A DNA stretch of 64,000 nucleotides from Pseudobutyrivibrio sp. UBA3626 (GCA_002373675.1 DFLF01000013.1:22877-86876); one strand, 5' to 3'. Shown: positions 35,289 to 45,672, counted from the first letter of the stretch. The notes: generated from the letters alone by a model not told the origin. Program-made: numbers and translations.

Positions 35289-35315
35289 AAAAGCCCAAGT
35301 ATAAAACTCGGGCTT
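35289..35315 (-). terminator. Terminator of tRNA-Ser
   Basis: A 9-bp stem (AAGCCC.AG/CT.GGGCTT with one G-T pair, 7-base loop) lies 9 bases past the tRNA 3' end. On the minus strand it is followed by TTGTTATT. Confidence 0.8.
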
Positions 35316-35324
35316 AAATATCAA

Positions 35325-35412
35325 CGCAGAAGGAGGGATTTGAACCCTCGCACCGGTCACCCGGCCTATACCCTTAGCAGGGGCACCTCTTCAGCCACTT
35401 GAGTACTTCTGC
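35325..35412 (-). tRNA. tRNA-Ser (anticodon GCU)
   Basis: An 88-nt cloverleaf with the long variable arm of tRNA-Ser. Acceptor GCAGAAG pairs with CTTCTGC, the anticodon loop CTGCTAA holds GCU, and the T arm is GAGGG-TTCAAAT-CCCTC. The discriminator is G. CCA is not encoded. Confidence 0.96.
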
Positions 35413-35453
35413 ATATAGTGCGTTGCTGAATCGCACTACACTCAACGTTGTTT

Positions 35454-35482
35454 ATTTTATAGGATTAGCTTAACTGTGTCAA
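35454..35482 (-). promoter_or_regulatory. Promoter of tRNA-Ser
   Basis: TTGACA (35477-35482) and TAAAAT (35454-35459) are 17 bases apart on the minus strand. A 7-bp hairpin (TAGTGCG/CGCACTA, 35416-35438) sits just before the tRNA 5' end. Confidence 0.75.
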
Positions 35483-35501
35483 GAAAATATGGGTAAAATT
35501 A

Positions 35502-36713
35502 TTACTTAACATCAATAACTACAATCTCAGACTTGGTTCCTGTCTTAAACCTAATTGCCCAAGAAGAAATTCCTGAAGTTACTATAAAATCAGTATTATC
35601 AATCTTCCTATGTCCATATGTGTAATCATTTGCGCCTATTATTTCACCAATGTTATTAATTGGAAGGAATTGTCCGCCATGGGTATGACCTGAAAGCACA
35701 AGGTCAACATTAGCTGCAACTTCCGCATCATAATCATTAGGCTGATGATCCATTACAATTGAATATTCACTTGCAAATGTATTAGGATCTATGCTGTTTA
35801 CCAGTTGTTGCATAGTAATTCTGTCTGTCTTTGTCTTGTCGGCACGACCTATAAGTAAATATTGATTGTCAAGGTTAACTATCTCGTCTTCAAGAACTCT
35901 TATGTTATTCCCCTCAAGAATCTGTTCCAACTTTGCTTCATCATATCCTCTATCATTACCTGTAAGTCCTTTGTCGTGATTACCATAGCTGTAGAATACA
36001 CCGTATTTACAATTGATTGTGGATAAAGCCTTAGTACATTCTTCCAGCTCGTCAAGGTAAGAATCATCATCAACATAATCACCTGTGATTAATACCATAT
36101 CAGGATTAAGTGACTTAATCTTCTCAACTTCTGCGGGAAATGTGTCTTTTCTCATGCTGACTCCCAGGTGCGAATCAGCTATCTGAACTATTCTTACAGG
36201 CTCTATATTCTTGCTTGTGTCAATTTCATAATTGGTAATATACACATTTGACCCAAGAATATAGCCAACTATCATATATACTACTGTTATTCCCACCGCG
36301 CATATTCCGGCGAGGTATACCTTAAAATGGGCAAGATCTATGTTAAATGCTCTGAAAATTACGACTATTAATTCACACAGCAACCAAAAAACAGCAAGAT
36401 GAAGTAACATTACAAATGCTTCAACAAAGCTAAATGCCAATACAAGTATCGCCATAACAACCACGAATAATAATACAGCAATTAATCTTCTCAGCCATGA
36501 TTTCTTAGGTACATTTTTCTTATCTACCTTAACTCCTTTTGATGGCATTGCTAAATCTATCGCTTTTGCTCTGTCTCTCTCCCTGTTTTGGAAAATGGTC
36601 TTGTCTTCTATATAATCAATGAATCGAAATCTCATAATTCTGTTGATTACATACAATACGGCTGCAATGATACCAATAGATGCAACTATTAGTATTATTA
36701 TCCACATAGTCAT
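35502..36713 (-). CDS. Membrane-bound metallophosphoesterase (calcineurin-like)
   Basis: The 403-aa protein has an N-terminal helix (3-23), a charged loop, then three more helices (about 75-165) before the catalytic domain. The domain carries the five metal motifs: QIADSHLG, LITGDYVDDD, SYGNHDKG, VMDHQPN and LSGHTHGG. This is the YaeI-like group, which act on lipid-linked phosphoesters in some bacteria; the substrate here is unknown. It lies upstream of tRNA-Ser and downstream of gyrA on the same strand. Confidence 0.92.
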   Translation of the reverse strand: MTMWIIILIVASIGIIAAVLYVINRIMRFRFIDYIEDKTIFQNRERDRAKAIDLAMPSKGVKVDKKNVPKKSWLRRLIAVLLFVVVMAILVLAFSFVEAFVMLLHLAVFWLLCELIVVIFRAFNIDLAHFKVYLAGICAVGITVVYMIVGYILGSNVYITNYEIDTSKNIEPVRIVQIADSHLGVSMRKDTFPAEVEKIKSLNPDMVLITGDYVDDDSYLDELEECTKALSTINCKYGVFYSYGNHDKGLTGNDRGYDEAKLEQILEGNNIRVLEDEIVNLDNQYLLIGRADKTKTDRITMQQLVNSIDPNTFASEYSIVMDHQPNDYDAEVAANVDLVLSGHTHGGQFLPINNIGEIIGANDYTYGHRKIDNTDFIVTSGISSWAIRFKTGTKSEIVVIDVK

Positions 36714-36796
36714 AATCCAATCTCCTTTTTATGTAATTCTCATTGCCCTTACTATTCCTCTCCTTTATTAATACTTATTCTCTTATATTTGTATTA

Positions 36797-39298
36797 TCAG
36801 TTTTTTTCTTGCTCTTCAGACTCTGTATTATCAGCATTTTCAGCTTCTTCAAGTACTTCTGATTCTTTGATTCTTGCAATACTTGCAACCAAGACTCCTT
36901 CTTTTAAGTTAATTAACTTAACACCTGAAGTAATTCTTCCTAGAAGTGCCGTATCTGACACCTTAATTCTAATTATGATTCCTTCAGTCGTGATGAGCAT
37001 TAACTCATCTTCTTTCTTAACAGCTTTAACACCTATAAGATTACCTGATTTCTCCGTAACTTTATAGCATTTAACACCTTTACCACCACGATGTTGTGTA
37101 GTAAATTCACTGAACAATGTACATTTACCAAGTCCCTTTTCAGAAGCAATTAGTACACTCTCGCCCTGAGAAATAAGCTGCATTGCTATGACTTCATCCT
37201 GATCCATTAGATTCATACCAATTACACCCATTGATGTTCTACCAGTAGTTCTTACATCTTTCTCATTAAATCTAATAGACTGACCAAATCTGGTAAATAA
37301 CATTACATCATCTGTGTTATTAGTCTTCTTAACCTCTATTAAGAGATCATCATCGCGAAGATTTATGGCAGCTAACCCGTTTTTTCTAATATTGGCATAC
37401 TCAGTAAGCTTAGTTTTCTTAACAATTCCTGACTTTGTAGCCATAAGAAGATATTCATCATCAAGGTATTCTTTAATTGGAATTATTGTTGTAATCTTCT
37501 CATCTGGCTGAAGCTGTAATAAATTAACAATAGCAACTCCACGACTTGTTCTACTTGCTTCTGGAATCTCATAAGCCTTAAGACGATATACGCGTCCCTT
37601 ATTAGTAAAGAACATTAGGTAATTATGAGAACTTGTCATGAGCATTTCTTTGATGTAATCGTCATCAATAGTCTCCATTCCCTTAATTCCCTTGCCACCA
37701 CGATGTTGAGCCTTGAAGTTATCCATATTCATACGCTTGATATATCCAAGTTTTGTAAAAGTAACTACTGTATTTGTTACAGGAATTAAATCCTCCATTG
37801 ATATATCATATTCATCGAAACCTATTGTAGTTCTTCTATCGTCAGCGTATTTTGCAGAAATAGCAATTATTTCTTCCCTAATTACGCCAAGAAGAAGCTT
37901 TTCATCAGCAAGAATTGCCTTAAGTCTTTCAATTGTGGCCTTGAGATTCTTATATTCTTCTTCAATCTTGCTTCGCTCTAATCCTGTGAGAGTTCGAAGC
38001 TTCATTTCAACTATTGCATTAGACTGAGCTTCAGATAAGCCAAATCTCTTCTGTAACTCTTCTTTGGCAATTGCTACTGTTTCAGAGCCTCTTATTATCT
38101 TAATAACTTCATCAATATTATCAAGAGCAATTAGATAACCCTCTAATATATGAGCTCTTTCCTCTGCTTTATTAAGCTCATACTTACATCTTCTTGTTAT
38201 AACATCACACTGATGTTCAAGATATAATGAAAGCATCTCCTTAAGATTAAGTACTTTAGGTTGATTATCAACGAGAGCTAGCATTATTACGCCAAATGTA
38301 TCTTGAAGCTGTGTATGTTTTAATAATTGATTAAGTAAAATGTTAGGATTAACATCACGTCGAAGTTCAATTACTACTCTCATTCCTTCGCGAGAAGATT
38401 CATCACGAAGATCTGTTATTCCATCAACCCTCTTATCTCTAACCAGTTCACCAATCTTCTCTACTAGTCGGGCTTTATTAACAAGATATGGTAATTCAGT
38501 AACAATAATTCTATTCTTACCATTATCCATTGGCTCAATATCAGTAACGGCTCTTACTTTAATCTTGCCACGTCCCGTTCTATATGCTTCATCAATACCT
38601 GAACGACCAAGGATTGTACCTCCTGTTGGAAAATCAGGACCTTGAATAATTCCCATTAATTCATCAATTGATGTTTCTCTGTCTTCTTCAACCTTGTTAT
38701 CAATCATTTTGACAACTGCATTAACTACTTCACCAAGATTATGAGGTGGAATATTAGTTGCCATACCAACAGCAATACCTGTTGTACCATTCACAAGAAG
38801 ATTAGGATATCTTGCAGGAAGTACTACCGGTTCTTTCTCAGTCTCATCAAAGTTAGGTGCAAAATCTACAGTATCCTTATCAATATCCTGAAGCATTGTC
38901 ATAGATATCTTAGAAAGACGGGCTTCTGTATAACGCATAGCAGCAGCTCCATCTCCATCTTCTGAACCAAAATTTCCATGACCATCTACTAAAGGATATC
39001 TAGTTGACCATTCCTGTGCCATGTTAACGAGAGCTCCATAGATAGAACTATCTCCATGAGGGTGGTATTTACCCATTGTATCACCTACAATACGTGCACA
39101 TTTTCTATGAGCTTTGTCAGGTGTATTATGTAATTCACTCATAGAATAAAGTACTCTACGTTGAACAGGCTTTAGACCATCTCTAACATCAGGTAGCGCA
39201 CGACTTGCGATAACCGACATAGCATAATCTATATATGAAGTTTCCATTGTCTTCTTTAGGTCAACTTCATGTATCTGATCAAATATCTTATCATCCAT
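36797..39298 (-). CDS. gyrA: DNA gyrase subunit A
   Basis: The 833-aa subunit cuts and rejoins DNA during supercoiling. It begins with the SYIDYAMSVIASRALPDVRD core and has the active tyrosine at 123 in AMRYTEARLSK. The C-terminal pinwheel carries the GyrA box variant QHRGGKG twice (about residues 530 and 735). In the quinolone pocket, Ser84 is kept but the position matching E. coli Asp87 is Gly88 (HPHGDSSIYG). It follows gyrB by 13 bases. The tail is acidic (NADNTESEEQEKN). Confidence 0.98.
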   Translation of the reverse strand: MDDKIFDQIHEVDLKKTMETSYIDYAMSVIASRALPDVRDGLKPVQRRVLYSMSELHNTPDKAHRKCARIVGDTMGKYHPHGDSSIYGALVNMAQEWSTRYPLVDGHGNFGSEDGDGAAAMRYTEARLSKISMTMLQDIDKDTVDFAPNFDETEKEPVVLPARYPNLLVNGTTGIAVGMATNIPPHNLGEVVNAVVKMIDNKVEEDRETSIDELMGIIQGPDFPTGGTILGRSGIDEAYRTGRGKIKVRAVTDIEPMDNGKNRIIVTELPYLVNKARLVEKIGELVRDKRVDGITDLRDESSREGMRVVIELRRDVNPNILLNQLLKHTQLQDTFGVIMLALVDNQPKVLNLKEMLSLYLEHQCDVITRRCKYELNKAEERAHILEGYLIALDNIDEVIKIIRGSETVAIAKEELQKRFGLSEAQSNAIVEMKLRTLTGLERSKIEEEYKNLKATIERLKAILADEKLLLGVIREEIIAISAKYADDRRTTIGFDEYDISMEDLIPVTNTVVTFTKLGYIKRMNMDNFKAQHRGGKGIKGMETIDDDYIKEMLMTSSHNYLMFFTNKGRVYRLKAYEIPEASRTSRGVAIVNLLQLQPDEKITTIIPIKEYLDDEYLLMATKSGIVKKTKLTEYANIRKNGLAAINLRDDDLLIEVKKTNNTDDVMLFTRFGQSIRFNEKDVRTTGRTSMGVIGMNLMDQDEVIAMQLISQGESVLIASEKGLGKCTLFSEFTTQHRGGKGVKCYKVTEKSGNLIGVKAVKKEDELMLITTEGIIIRIKVSDTALLGRITSGVKLINLKEGVLVASIARIKESEVLEEAENADNTESEEQEKN

Positions 39299-39311
39299 CT
39301 ATTTATATCTC

Positions 39312-41234
39312 CTAAATATCAAGGTTTTGTACGTATTTTGCATTCTCTTCAATGAACTCTCTTCTGGGTTCTACTTTATCTCCCATAAGAGTTGAAAATG
39401 TCACATTAATTTCTGACTCGCTTTCGTCATCAATTATTACTCTCTTAAGAATACGTTTCTCAGGATCCATAGTTGTATCCCATAATTGATCTGCATCCAT
39501 CTCACCAAGACCTTTATAACGCTGAATTTTATTATTTTGGTCTCTACCTACTTCATTAATTATATTATTAAGCTCTTCATCTGAATATGCATACCATACT
39601 TTCTTGTTCTTCTCTAATTTATATAGAGGAGGCATAGCCAGATATACATATCCTCTTTTTATTAATTCCGGCATAAATCTATATAAGAAAGTAAGCATTA
39701 GAGTTGCTATATGCGCACCATCTACATCCGCATCTGTCATAATAATAATCTTATGATAGCGAAGTTTCTCAATATCGAAATCATCCTGTATTCCAGTTCC
39801 AAAAGAAGTAATCATAGCCTTAATCTCAGCATTTGCATATATCTTATCTTCTCTTGCTTTCTCAACATTAAGTATCTTACCACGAAGTGGGAGAATTGCC
39901 TGGTTATTTCTGTTTCTTGCTTTCTTGGCAGAACCCCCAGCGGAATCTCCCTCGACTATAAATATCTCACATTCTTCAGCATTCTTAGAAGAACAATCGG
40001 CTAGCTTTCCTGGAAGTCCTCCACCTTCAAGGGGAGATTTTCTTCTTGTTAAATCTCTTGCCTTACGAGCGGCATCTCTAGCTCGTTGAGCCAGAATAGA
40101 CTTCTCAACAATGGACTTTGCAACGCCGGGATTTTGCTCAAGATAATATGTTAATTGTTCAGATACAATTGAATCAACTGCACCTCTTGCTTCTGAATTA
40201 CCAAGTTTTTGCTTAGTTTGTCCTTCAAATTGAGGTTCTTCAATCTTAATACTTACAATTGATGTAAGACCTTCTCTTATATCATCACCAGTTAAAGCCG
40301 GATCATTATCTTTTATTAATTTATTTTCTTTTGCATAATTATTAAATGTTTTAGTAATTGCAGCTCTAAATCCTGCAAGATGTGTTCCACCTTCAGGTGT
40401 AATAATATTATTAACAAATGTATATGAACTATCATTAAATCCATCATTATGTTGCATAGCAACTTCTACATATACATTATCTTTATATCCCTCACAGTAA
40501 ATAACATCAGAATATAATGGCTCATTTCCTTTATTAAGATATGTTACAAATTCTTTAATACCACCTTCATAGTGATATGACTTCTCAACAATGTCCTCTC
40601 CTCTATTATCTATAAGAGTAATTCTTAGTCCTTTAGTTAGAAAAGCAGTTTCACGAAGTCTTGTTTTTAGTGTATTAAAATCAAATTCTACTGTTTCAAA
40701 TATAGTATCATCAGGAACAAATGTAACTCTTGTACCAGTGCTTTCTAATTCGCAAGTACCAATTTCTTTAAGAGGATACATTGTTTTTCCACGTTCATAT
40801 CTTTGCTTATATCTCTTACCATCTCGGCATATTTCTACTTCTAACCAATTAGATAGAGCATTTACTACAGAAGCACCTACTCCATGAAGTCCACCAGATA
40901 CTTTATATCCTCCGCCACCGAATTTTCCTCCTGCATGAAGTATTGTAAATACTACTTCTACAGCTGGAATTCCTGCTTTAGTATTAATACCAGTTGGTAT
41001 TCCACGACCATCATCTTCAACAGTACATGAACCATCTTTATTAAGGTTAACAATGATATGAGAACAATATCCAGCTAATGCTTCATCTACAGCATTATCA
41101 ACAATTTCATATACCAAATGATGAAGACCACGTTCTGATGTTGAACCTATATACATTCCAGGTCTTTTTCTTACAGCTTCAAGTCCTTCTAATATTTGTA
41201 TTTGATCAGCACCATATTCTTGATTTTGACCCAT
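39312..41234 (-). CDS. gyrB: DNA gyrase subunit B
   Basis: The 640-aa ATPase subunit of gyrase. The GHKL site is clear (EIVDNAVDEALAG, VEDDGRGIPTG, GGLHGVGASVVNALS), as is the Toprim domain (VEGDSAGGSAK, TDADVDGAHI). It ends with the QRYKGLGEMD...DTTMDPEKR box. It lacks the large E. coli insert, as expected for Firmicutes. It lies 28 bases after recF and is followed closely by gyrA. Confidence 0.98.
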   Translation of the reverse strand: MGQNQEYGADQIQILEGLEAVRKRPGMYIGSTSERGLHHLVYEIVDNAVDEALAGYCSHIIVNLNKDGSCTVEDDGRGIPTGINTKAGIPAVEVVFTILHAGGKFGGGGYKVSGGLHGVGASVVNALSNWLEVEICRDGKRYKQRYERGKTMYPLKEIGTCELESTGTRVTFVPDDTIFETVEFDFNTLKTRLRETAFLTKGLRITLIDNRGEDIVEKSYHYEGGIKEFVTYLNKGNEPLYSDVIYCEGYKDNVYVEVAMQHNDGFNDSSYTFVNNIITPEGGTHLAGFRAAITKTFNNYAKENKLIKDNDPALTGDDIREGLTSIVSIKIEEPQFEGQTKQKLGNSEARGAVDSIVSEQLTYYLEQNPGVAKSIVEKSILAQRARDAARKARDLTRRKSPLEGGGLPGKLADCSSKNAEECEIFIVEGDSAGGSAKKARNRNNQAILPLRGKILNVEKAREDKIYANAEIKAMITSFGTGIQDDFDIEKLRYHKIIIMTDADVDGAHIATLMLTFLYRFMPELIKRGYVYLAMPPLYKLEKNKKVWYAYSDEELNNIINEVGRDQNNKIQRYKGLGEMDADQLWDTTMDPEKRILKRVIIDDESESEINVTFSTLMGDKVEPRREFIEENAKYVQNLDI

Positions 41235-41262
41235 AATTCCTCCATATTGTTTTAATATATAT

Positions 41263-42351
41263 TTATATTAGTATTTCACTTACAGTTCCATTAACTACTT
41301 TAAATACTTTATTAACATCAAATCTATTATTAATAAAATCATCAAGACCTGTACAGGTTATAATAGTTTGAATATCTTCTATACTGTCTAATAGCATTTT
41401 TTGCCTGCTACTATCAAGCTCAGAGAGAACATCATCAAGAAGTAATACCGGTTTTTCTTTAATAATATTACTTACTATATCTATTTCTGATAATTTAAGA
41501 GATAAAGCAGAGCATCGTTGTTGCCCCTGTGATCCAAATTTTCTCATATCTATTCCATCTATTTTGAAACTAATATCATCTCTATGAGGACCAACAGATG
41601 TCTGACAGTATCTTAAATCATTTTCTCTCTTCTTAATTAATTCATCTTCAAAGAAAATATCATCAATATTAGGCTCATAATTAATAATTAATTCTTCTTT
41701 TCCGCCAGAAATACTTAAATGTTTTTCTTTTACATAATATTTTAACTCATCAATGAACTCTCTTCTTCTTTTAATTATCTTTTTTCCATACTTTATAAGC
41801 TGCATATCCCAGACATCAAGCGTATCTTTTAAGCTATTATCGAAGCTTATATCTTTAAGCAGCTTATTTCTATTATTAAGAAGCTTATTATAATTACTTA
41901 TATCTGATAAATATATACTGTCTATTTGACAAAGTTCACTATCAATAAACCTTCTTCTTTCAGAAGGTCCATTTTTTATAATATTTAAATCTTCCGGGGA
42001 AAATAATATAACATTTAAAAGACCTAGTAATTCAGACGATTTTTTAATATTAACCTTGTCAATTGTAATAGCTTTCTTTTTACCTTTTTTTATTGAAATA
42101 TTTATTTCATATTCTCTATTATTTTTTTCTATAATTGATTTTATATTAGAATAGTCTTTATCGAATTTAACAATATCTTTATCTTTGCTTCCTTTGTAGG
42201 ATCTGCTTATAGCAGTATAATAACAAGCTTCTAGAAGATTGGTTTTACCTTGTGCATTATCTCCATATAGAATATTTATATTATTATCAAATTCAATATT
42301 TAAAGATTCATAATTTCTAAAATTATTAAGCTCTATTGATTTAATTATCAT
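41263..42351 (-). CDS. recF: DNA replication and repair protein RecF
   Basis: The 362-aa SMC-like ATPase loads RecA at gapped DNA. It starts with the family ELNNFRNYESL, has Walker A GDNAQGKTN (30-38), the signature SSVGPHRDDISFKIDG-like stretch, the ABC signature FGSQGQQRCSALSLKL, and Walker B PVLLLDDVLSELD. The start overlaps the S4 gene by 4 bases. Confidence 0.97.
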   Translation of the reverse strand: MIIKSIELNNFRNYESLNIEFDNNINILYGDNAQGKTNLLEACYYTAISRSYKGSKDKDIVKFDKDYSNIKSIIEKNNREYEINISIKKGKKKAITIDKVNIKKSSELLGLLNVILFSPEDLNIIKNGPSERRRFIDSELCQIDSIYLSDISNYNKLLNNRNKLLKDISFDNSLKDTLDVWDMQLIKYGKKIIKRRREFIDELKYYVKEKHLSISGGKEELIINYEPNIDDIFFEDELIKKRENDLRYCQTSVGPHRDDISFKIDGIDMRKFGSQGQQRCSALSLKLSEIDIVSNIIKEKPVLLLDDVLSELDSSRQKMLLDSIEDIQTIITCTGLDDFINNRFDVNKVFKVVNGTVSEILI

Positions 42352-42557
42352 TTAACAACCTTAATACTTTCACCATTATAGGTTACTATATCATCAGGAT
42401 ATACTTTTCTTCCTCTTCTTGTATCAATTTCATTATTTACTTTAACAAGACCATCACCTATAACATATTTGGCATCAACACCACTTCCAACAAGACCTGA
42501 AAGCTTTAATAATTGGCCAAGTTTTATATATTCATCTTTTATCTTAACATTTTCCAT
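42348..42557 (-). CDS. yaaA: S4-domain RNA-binding protein YaaA type
   Basis: The 69-aa protein is a lone S4 domain: IKLGQLLKLSGLVGSGVDAKY, then VKVNNEIDTRRGRKVYPDD. In B. subtilis the same-sized gene sits between dnaN and recF, as here, and the protein associates with the ribosome. The stop overlaps the recF start, so the two are translationally coupled. Confidence 0.93.
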   Translation of the reverse strand: MENVKIKDEYIKLGQLLKLSGLVGSGVDAKYVIGDGLVKVNNEIDTRRGRKVYPDDIVTYNGESIKVVK

Positions 42558-42570
42558 AGTATCTATTATC

Positions 42571-43686
42571 TTATCTATTATTATTAATATTGATTGGAAG
42601 AATCATATACATAAATGTTTCTTTATCATCTCTAATATAGCAAGGAGCCTTTGGATCAACCATATATAGATTAATCTCATCATCATCAATTACTTTAAGA
42701 GCATCCATGAAGAATTTAGGATTAAATCCAATAGTCATATCAACACCTTCTTTTGTTATGTTAATATTCTCATTCATTGTTCCAATAAAAGATGTTATTG
42801 ACATATTAAGATTATTATCACTAATATCCATTATAATTGGTTTCTTATCTCCTTCTTTTGCCATAGAAGAAGCTCTGTCAATTGAATCAAGAAGTATTCT
42901 CTTATTAATTCTAACTTTCGTCTTATAATCAGTAGATAACATCTGATCAAGTTTAAAAAACTCTCCATCTATTAATCTTGAAACAACTACAGTATTATCA
43001 AATTCAAATATAATATTATTATCAGTAATAAATATATTTACCATATCTTCAGCAAAACCTGGAATTATTTTACTTACTTCATTAAGGGTTTTGCCTGGAA
43101 CTACTACTTTCTTATTATCATAGCTATTCTTTAATTCTATATTTCTTACTGCAAGTCTATGACCATCTAATGCAACAACTTTGAGATTATTATCATTAAT
43201 CTCAAATAATTCACCTGTCATCATTTTATTAGAATCATTATCAGCTATAGAAAAAATAGTTTGTTTAATAAGTTCTTTTAATGCAAATTGTGATATTTCA
43301 ATTGGTTCATTTCTTGATATAAAAGGAATATTTGAGAAATCTTCCCCTGATTTACCAACAATATCATAGTGAAGGTTACTTTCTTCACATACAATACTTG
43401 TTTTAAAATTATCAGAAGTAGAAATAATAACATCTTCATCAGGAAGTTTTCTTACTATATCTGATAAGAACTTAGCATCTATTGCTACTATACCGGGTTC
43501 ATCTATTGAACCATTAACAACTGTTTCAATTCCTATTTCCATATCATTAGCTGTTAATTTAATCTCATCACCAGATGCATCAATAAGAATACATTCAAGA
43601 ATAGCCATTGTAGTTCTAGTAGGAACTGCTTTTTGTACAATGTTAACTCCTTTTACTAATTCTGTTTTAGAACAAACTATTTTCAT
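42571..43686 (-). CDS. dnaN: DNA polymerase III beta (sliding clamp)
   Basis: The 371-aa protein forms the ring that holds polymerase on DNA. It opens MKIVCSKTELVKGVNIVQKAV and contains the three clamp repeats, with LDGHRLAVRNIEL in the second and the C-terminal YMILPINI that lines the client-binding pocket. It lies between dnaA (164-base gap) and the S4 gene. The gap to dnaA is very AT-rich but has no DnaA box that I can find. Confidence 0.98.
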   Translation of the reverse strand: MKIVCSKTELVKGVNIVQKAVPTRTTMAILECILIDASGDEIKLTANDMEIGIETVVNGSIDEPGIVAIDAKFLSDIVRKLPDEDVIISTSDNFKTSIVCEESNLHYDIVGKSGEDFSNIPFISRNEPIEISQFALKELIKQTIFSIADNDSNKMMTGELFEINDNNLKVVALDGHRLAVRNIELKNSYDNKKVVVPGKTLNEVSKIIPGFAEDMVNIFITDNNIIFEFDNTVVVSRLIDGEFFKLDQMLSTDYKTKVRINKRILLDSIDRASSMAKEGDKKPIIMDISDNNLNMSITSFIGTMNENINITKEGVDMTIGFNPKFFMDALKVIDDDEINLYMVDPKAPCYIRDDKETFMYMILPININNNR

Positions 43687-43850
43687 CGTCTTTCTCCTAT
43701 ATAAATATTATTATTAATTAGTATTAGTATTAATAGGGGGTGTTTATTAGTTAATAACCCTTATAATAATTATTATTTAAGCATTTATTTGAAATGTTAA
43801 ATCTATATTTTTAGTTAATTATTAGTTTATTTAATATGGACAGATGTTAA

Positions 43851-45254
43851 TTAATTAGTATTTATCTTCTTCTTTATTGTTTCAATCTGGTTCTGAAGCT
43901 CTTTATCTGTCTTTAATTGTTCAATAATGTTATCTCTTGCGTTGATAATTGTGGAGTGATCCTTTCTATCAAGAAGTTTAGCTATTGTATCTTGTGAACA
44001 ATCTGTTTCTTGTGTACACAAATACATTGCAACATGTCGTGGTCTAATTATATTTTGTGATCTATTCTTAGAAATTAGTTGTTCAATAGTAACACCATAA
44101 TGTTCACATACAACTTCAATTATTAATTGTGGTGTAATTTCTTTAGGTTTTTCCGGACTAATAATTGAATCTAACAAATCTTTGGCATTATCAATTGTTA
44201 TCTCAGTATTTTCAAGATTTGAATATGCATATAATTTATTGATAGCACCTTCAATACTTCTTATATTAGATTTGATATTACTAGCTATATAATCTACGAC
44301 ATCATCTGGAAAATATGCATTTTTATTTTCCATTTTATTCTTAATAATTGCTACTCTTGTTTCATAATCAGGGATTTTTATTTCAGCTGTGATTCCCTGT
44401 TCGAATCTAGTTATATATCTATCTTCAAATCCTTCAATTTCATTAGGCATTTTATCGGAACTTATAACTATTTGTTTACCTGATGTATGTAATTTATTGA
44501 AAGTATTAAAGAATTCATCCTGAGAACTTTCTTTTCCAACGAAAAATTGAATATCATCTATCATAAGCACATCAGCATTTCTATATTTATCTCTAAAATA
44601 AGTCATATCATTTTGTTGTGACTTATTTCTTGAGTTTTTAATACATTCAATTACCTCGTTAGTGAACTCTTCAGCTGTAACATAAAGTACTTTCTTAGTA
44701 TTATCATTTTCAATTATTTGATTACCTATGGCATGCATAAGATGTGTCTTACCAAGTCCTGGTCCTCCACATATGAATAATGGATTACATATTTCACCTG
44801 GCGCTTCAGCTACAGTATATGCAGTTCCTTGTGCAAATTTATTATTTCTACCTACTACAAATGTGTTAAATGTGTATTTAGGATTAAGATTAGAATCAAT
44901 ATAATTACTTGTACCAATATAAGATGAATTATTATTAGTTGGTAAATCTACATTATTTGTTTTAGCAGAATTAATTCTAAGAGCTTCATCAGGAAGAATT
45001 ATTTTAATATCATATTGGTTTCCTGTAATATCTTTTATTACATTTTTGATTATGACCTTATATTTCTTCTCTATTAAAGCAATCATTCTGCTTTCTGAAT
45101 CTTCGCTATAAATAATATAAACAGTTCCATCAACAATATCATATACATCTAAAGGTTTAAGCCAAGTGTTATATGCTATCTCTGATGTCTCTGTTTCTTT
45201 AGTAACTATTTCTTTAATTTCATCCCATTTTTCAATTAGTGTCTGTAGTTCCAT
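43851..45254 (-). CDS. dnaA: Chromosomal replication initiator DnaA
   Basis: The 467-aa initiator binds DnaA boxes and melts the origin. Domain I is at about 1-85, a variable linker runs to about 125, and the AAA+ domain has Walker A GGPGLGKTH and Walker B VLMIDDIQF. The C-terminal domain has the box-binding helix with DRKDHSTIINARD. The ATG at 45254 is preferred because GAGGG lies 5 bases upstream; a TTG four codons earlier is in frame but would put that site inside the gene. Its boxes lie in the gap just upstream. Confidence 0.98.
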   Translation of the reverse strand: MELQTLIEKWDEIKEIVTKETETSEIAYNTWLKPLDVYDIVDGTVYIIYSEDSESRMIALIEKKYKVIIKNVIKDITGNQYDIKIILPDEALRINSAKTNNVDLPTNNNSSYIGTSNYIDSNLNPKYTFNTFVVGRNNKFAQGTAYTVAEAPGEICNPLFICGGPGLGKTHLMHAIGNQIIENDNTKKVLYVTAEEFTNEVIECIKNSRNKSQQNDMTYFRDKYRNADVLMIDDIQFFVGKESSQDEFFNTFNKLHTSGKQIVISSDKMPNEIEGFEDRYITRFEQGITAEIKIPDYETRVAIIKNKMENKNAYFPDDVVDYIASNIKSNIRSIEGAINKLYAYSNLENTEITIDNAKDLLDSIISPEKPKEITPQLIIEVVCEHYGVTIEQLISKNRSQNIIRPRHVAMYLCTQETDCSQDTIAKLLDRKDHSTIINARDNIIEQLKTDKELQNQIETIKKKINTN

Positions 45255-45600
45255 TTTATCCCTCAATTAAATAATACATTATAATAGGAAGAAACTAATC
45301 ATAATGTGTTATAAAAATATTCATCTTATGTAAAAAAATTCCACGTATAATTTTACCTTAAATAAGCCTTTTTATCAACCGTCAGTAACAATTATTAACC
45401 TTAAATTATTATATTAATCTATTTATTAACTTTATGTGAGAAAATGTGAAACGTATGTATTTATGCGTAAAACATATGATTAAATTGTGATTAAATATAA
45501 ACTTTTCCACAAACTTATCCACAAATTGTTAATTATTAACATAAAGTGATTATAGTTATCCACATTATGTTTATATTATTATTGTTATATATATAAGAAA
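45255..45600. other. oriC: Replication origin oriC (dnaA-rpmH gap)
   Basis: The dnaA-rpmH gap holds three DnaA boxes: TTTTCCACA (45503-45511), TTATCCACA (45515-45523) and TTATCCACA (45556-45564), all in one direction. A long, nearly pure A/T stretch (about 45385-45435) next to them is a candidate unwinding element. Gene direction flips here, from mostly minus on the left to mostly plus on the right, as expected at a bidirectional origin. The dnaA promoter (TATAAT on the minus strand near 45280) is in the same gap. Confidence 0.92.
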
Positions 45601-45604
45601 AACA

Positions 45605-45632
45605 TTGACTTAGTAAGGTTTTATGTTATAAT
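45605..45632 (+). promoter_or_regulatory. Promoter of rpmH-rnpA
   Basis: TTGACT (45605-45610), a 16-base spacer and TATAAT (45627-45632) with a TG extension just before the -10. It is one of the strongest promoters in the window, as expected for a ribosomal protein gene. Confidence 0.8.
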
Positions 45633-45672
45633 TGTAGCGATGTTTTCGACAATATAAGGAGGTGAATCTAAT

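Noticed and set aside
43687..43850. Second origin half between dnaN and dnaA
   Set aside because: The gap is AT-rich, but I found no TTATCCACA-like box; only the dnaA-rpmH gap has boxes.
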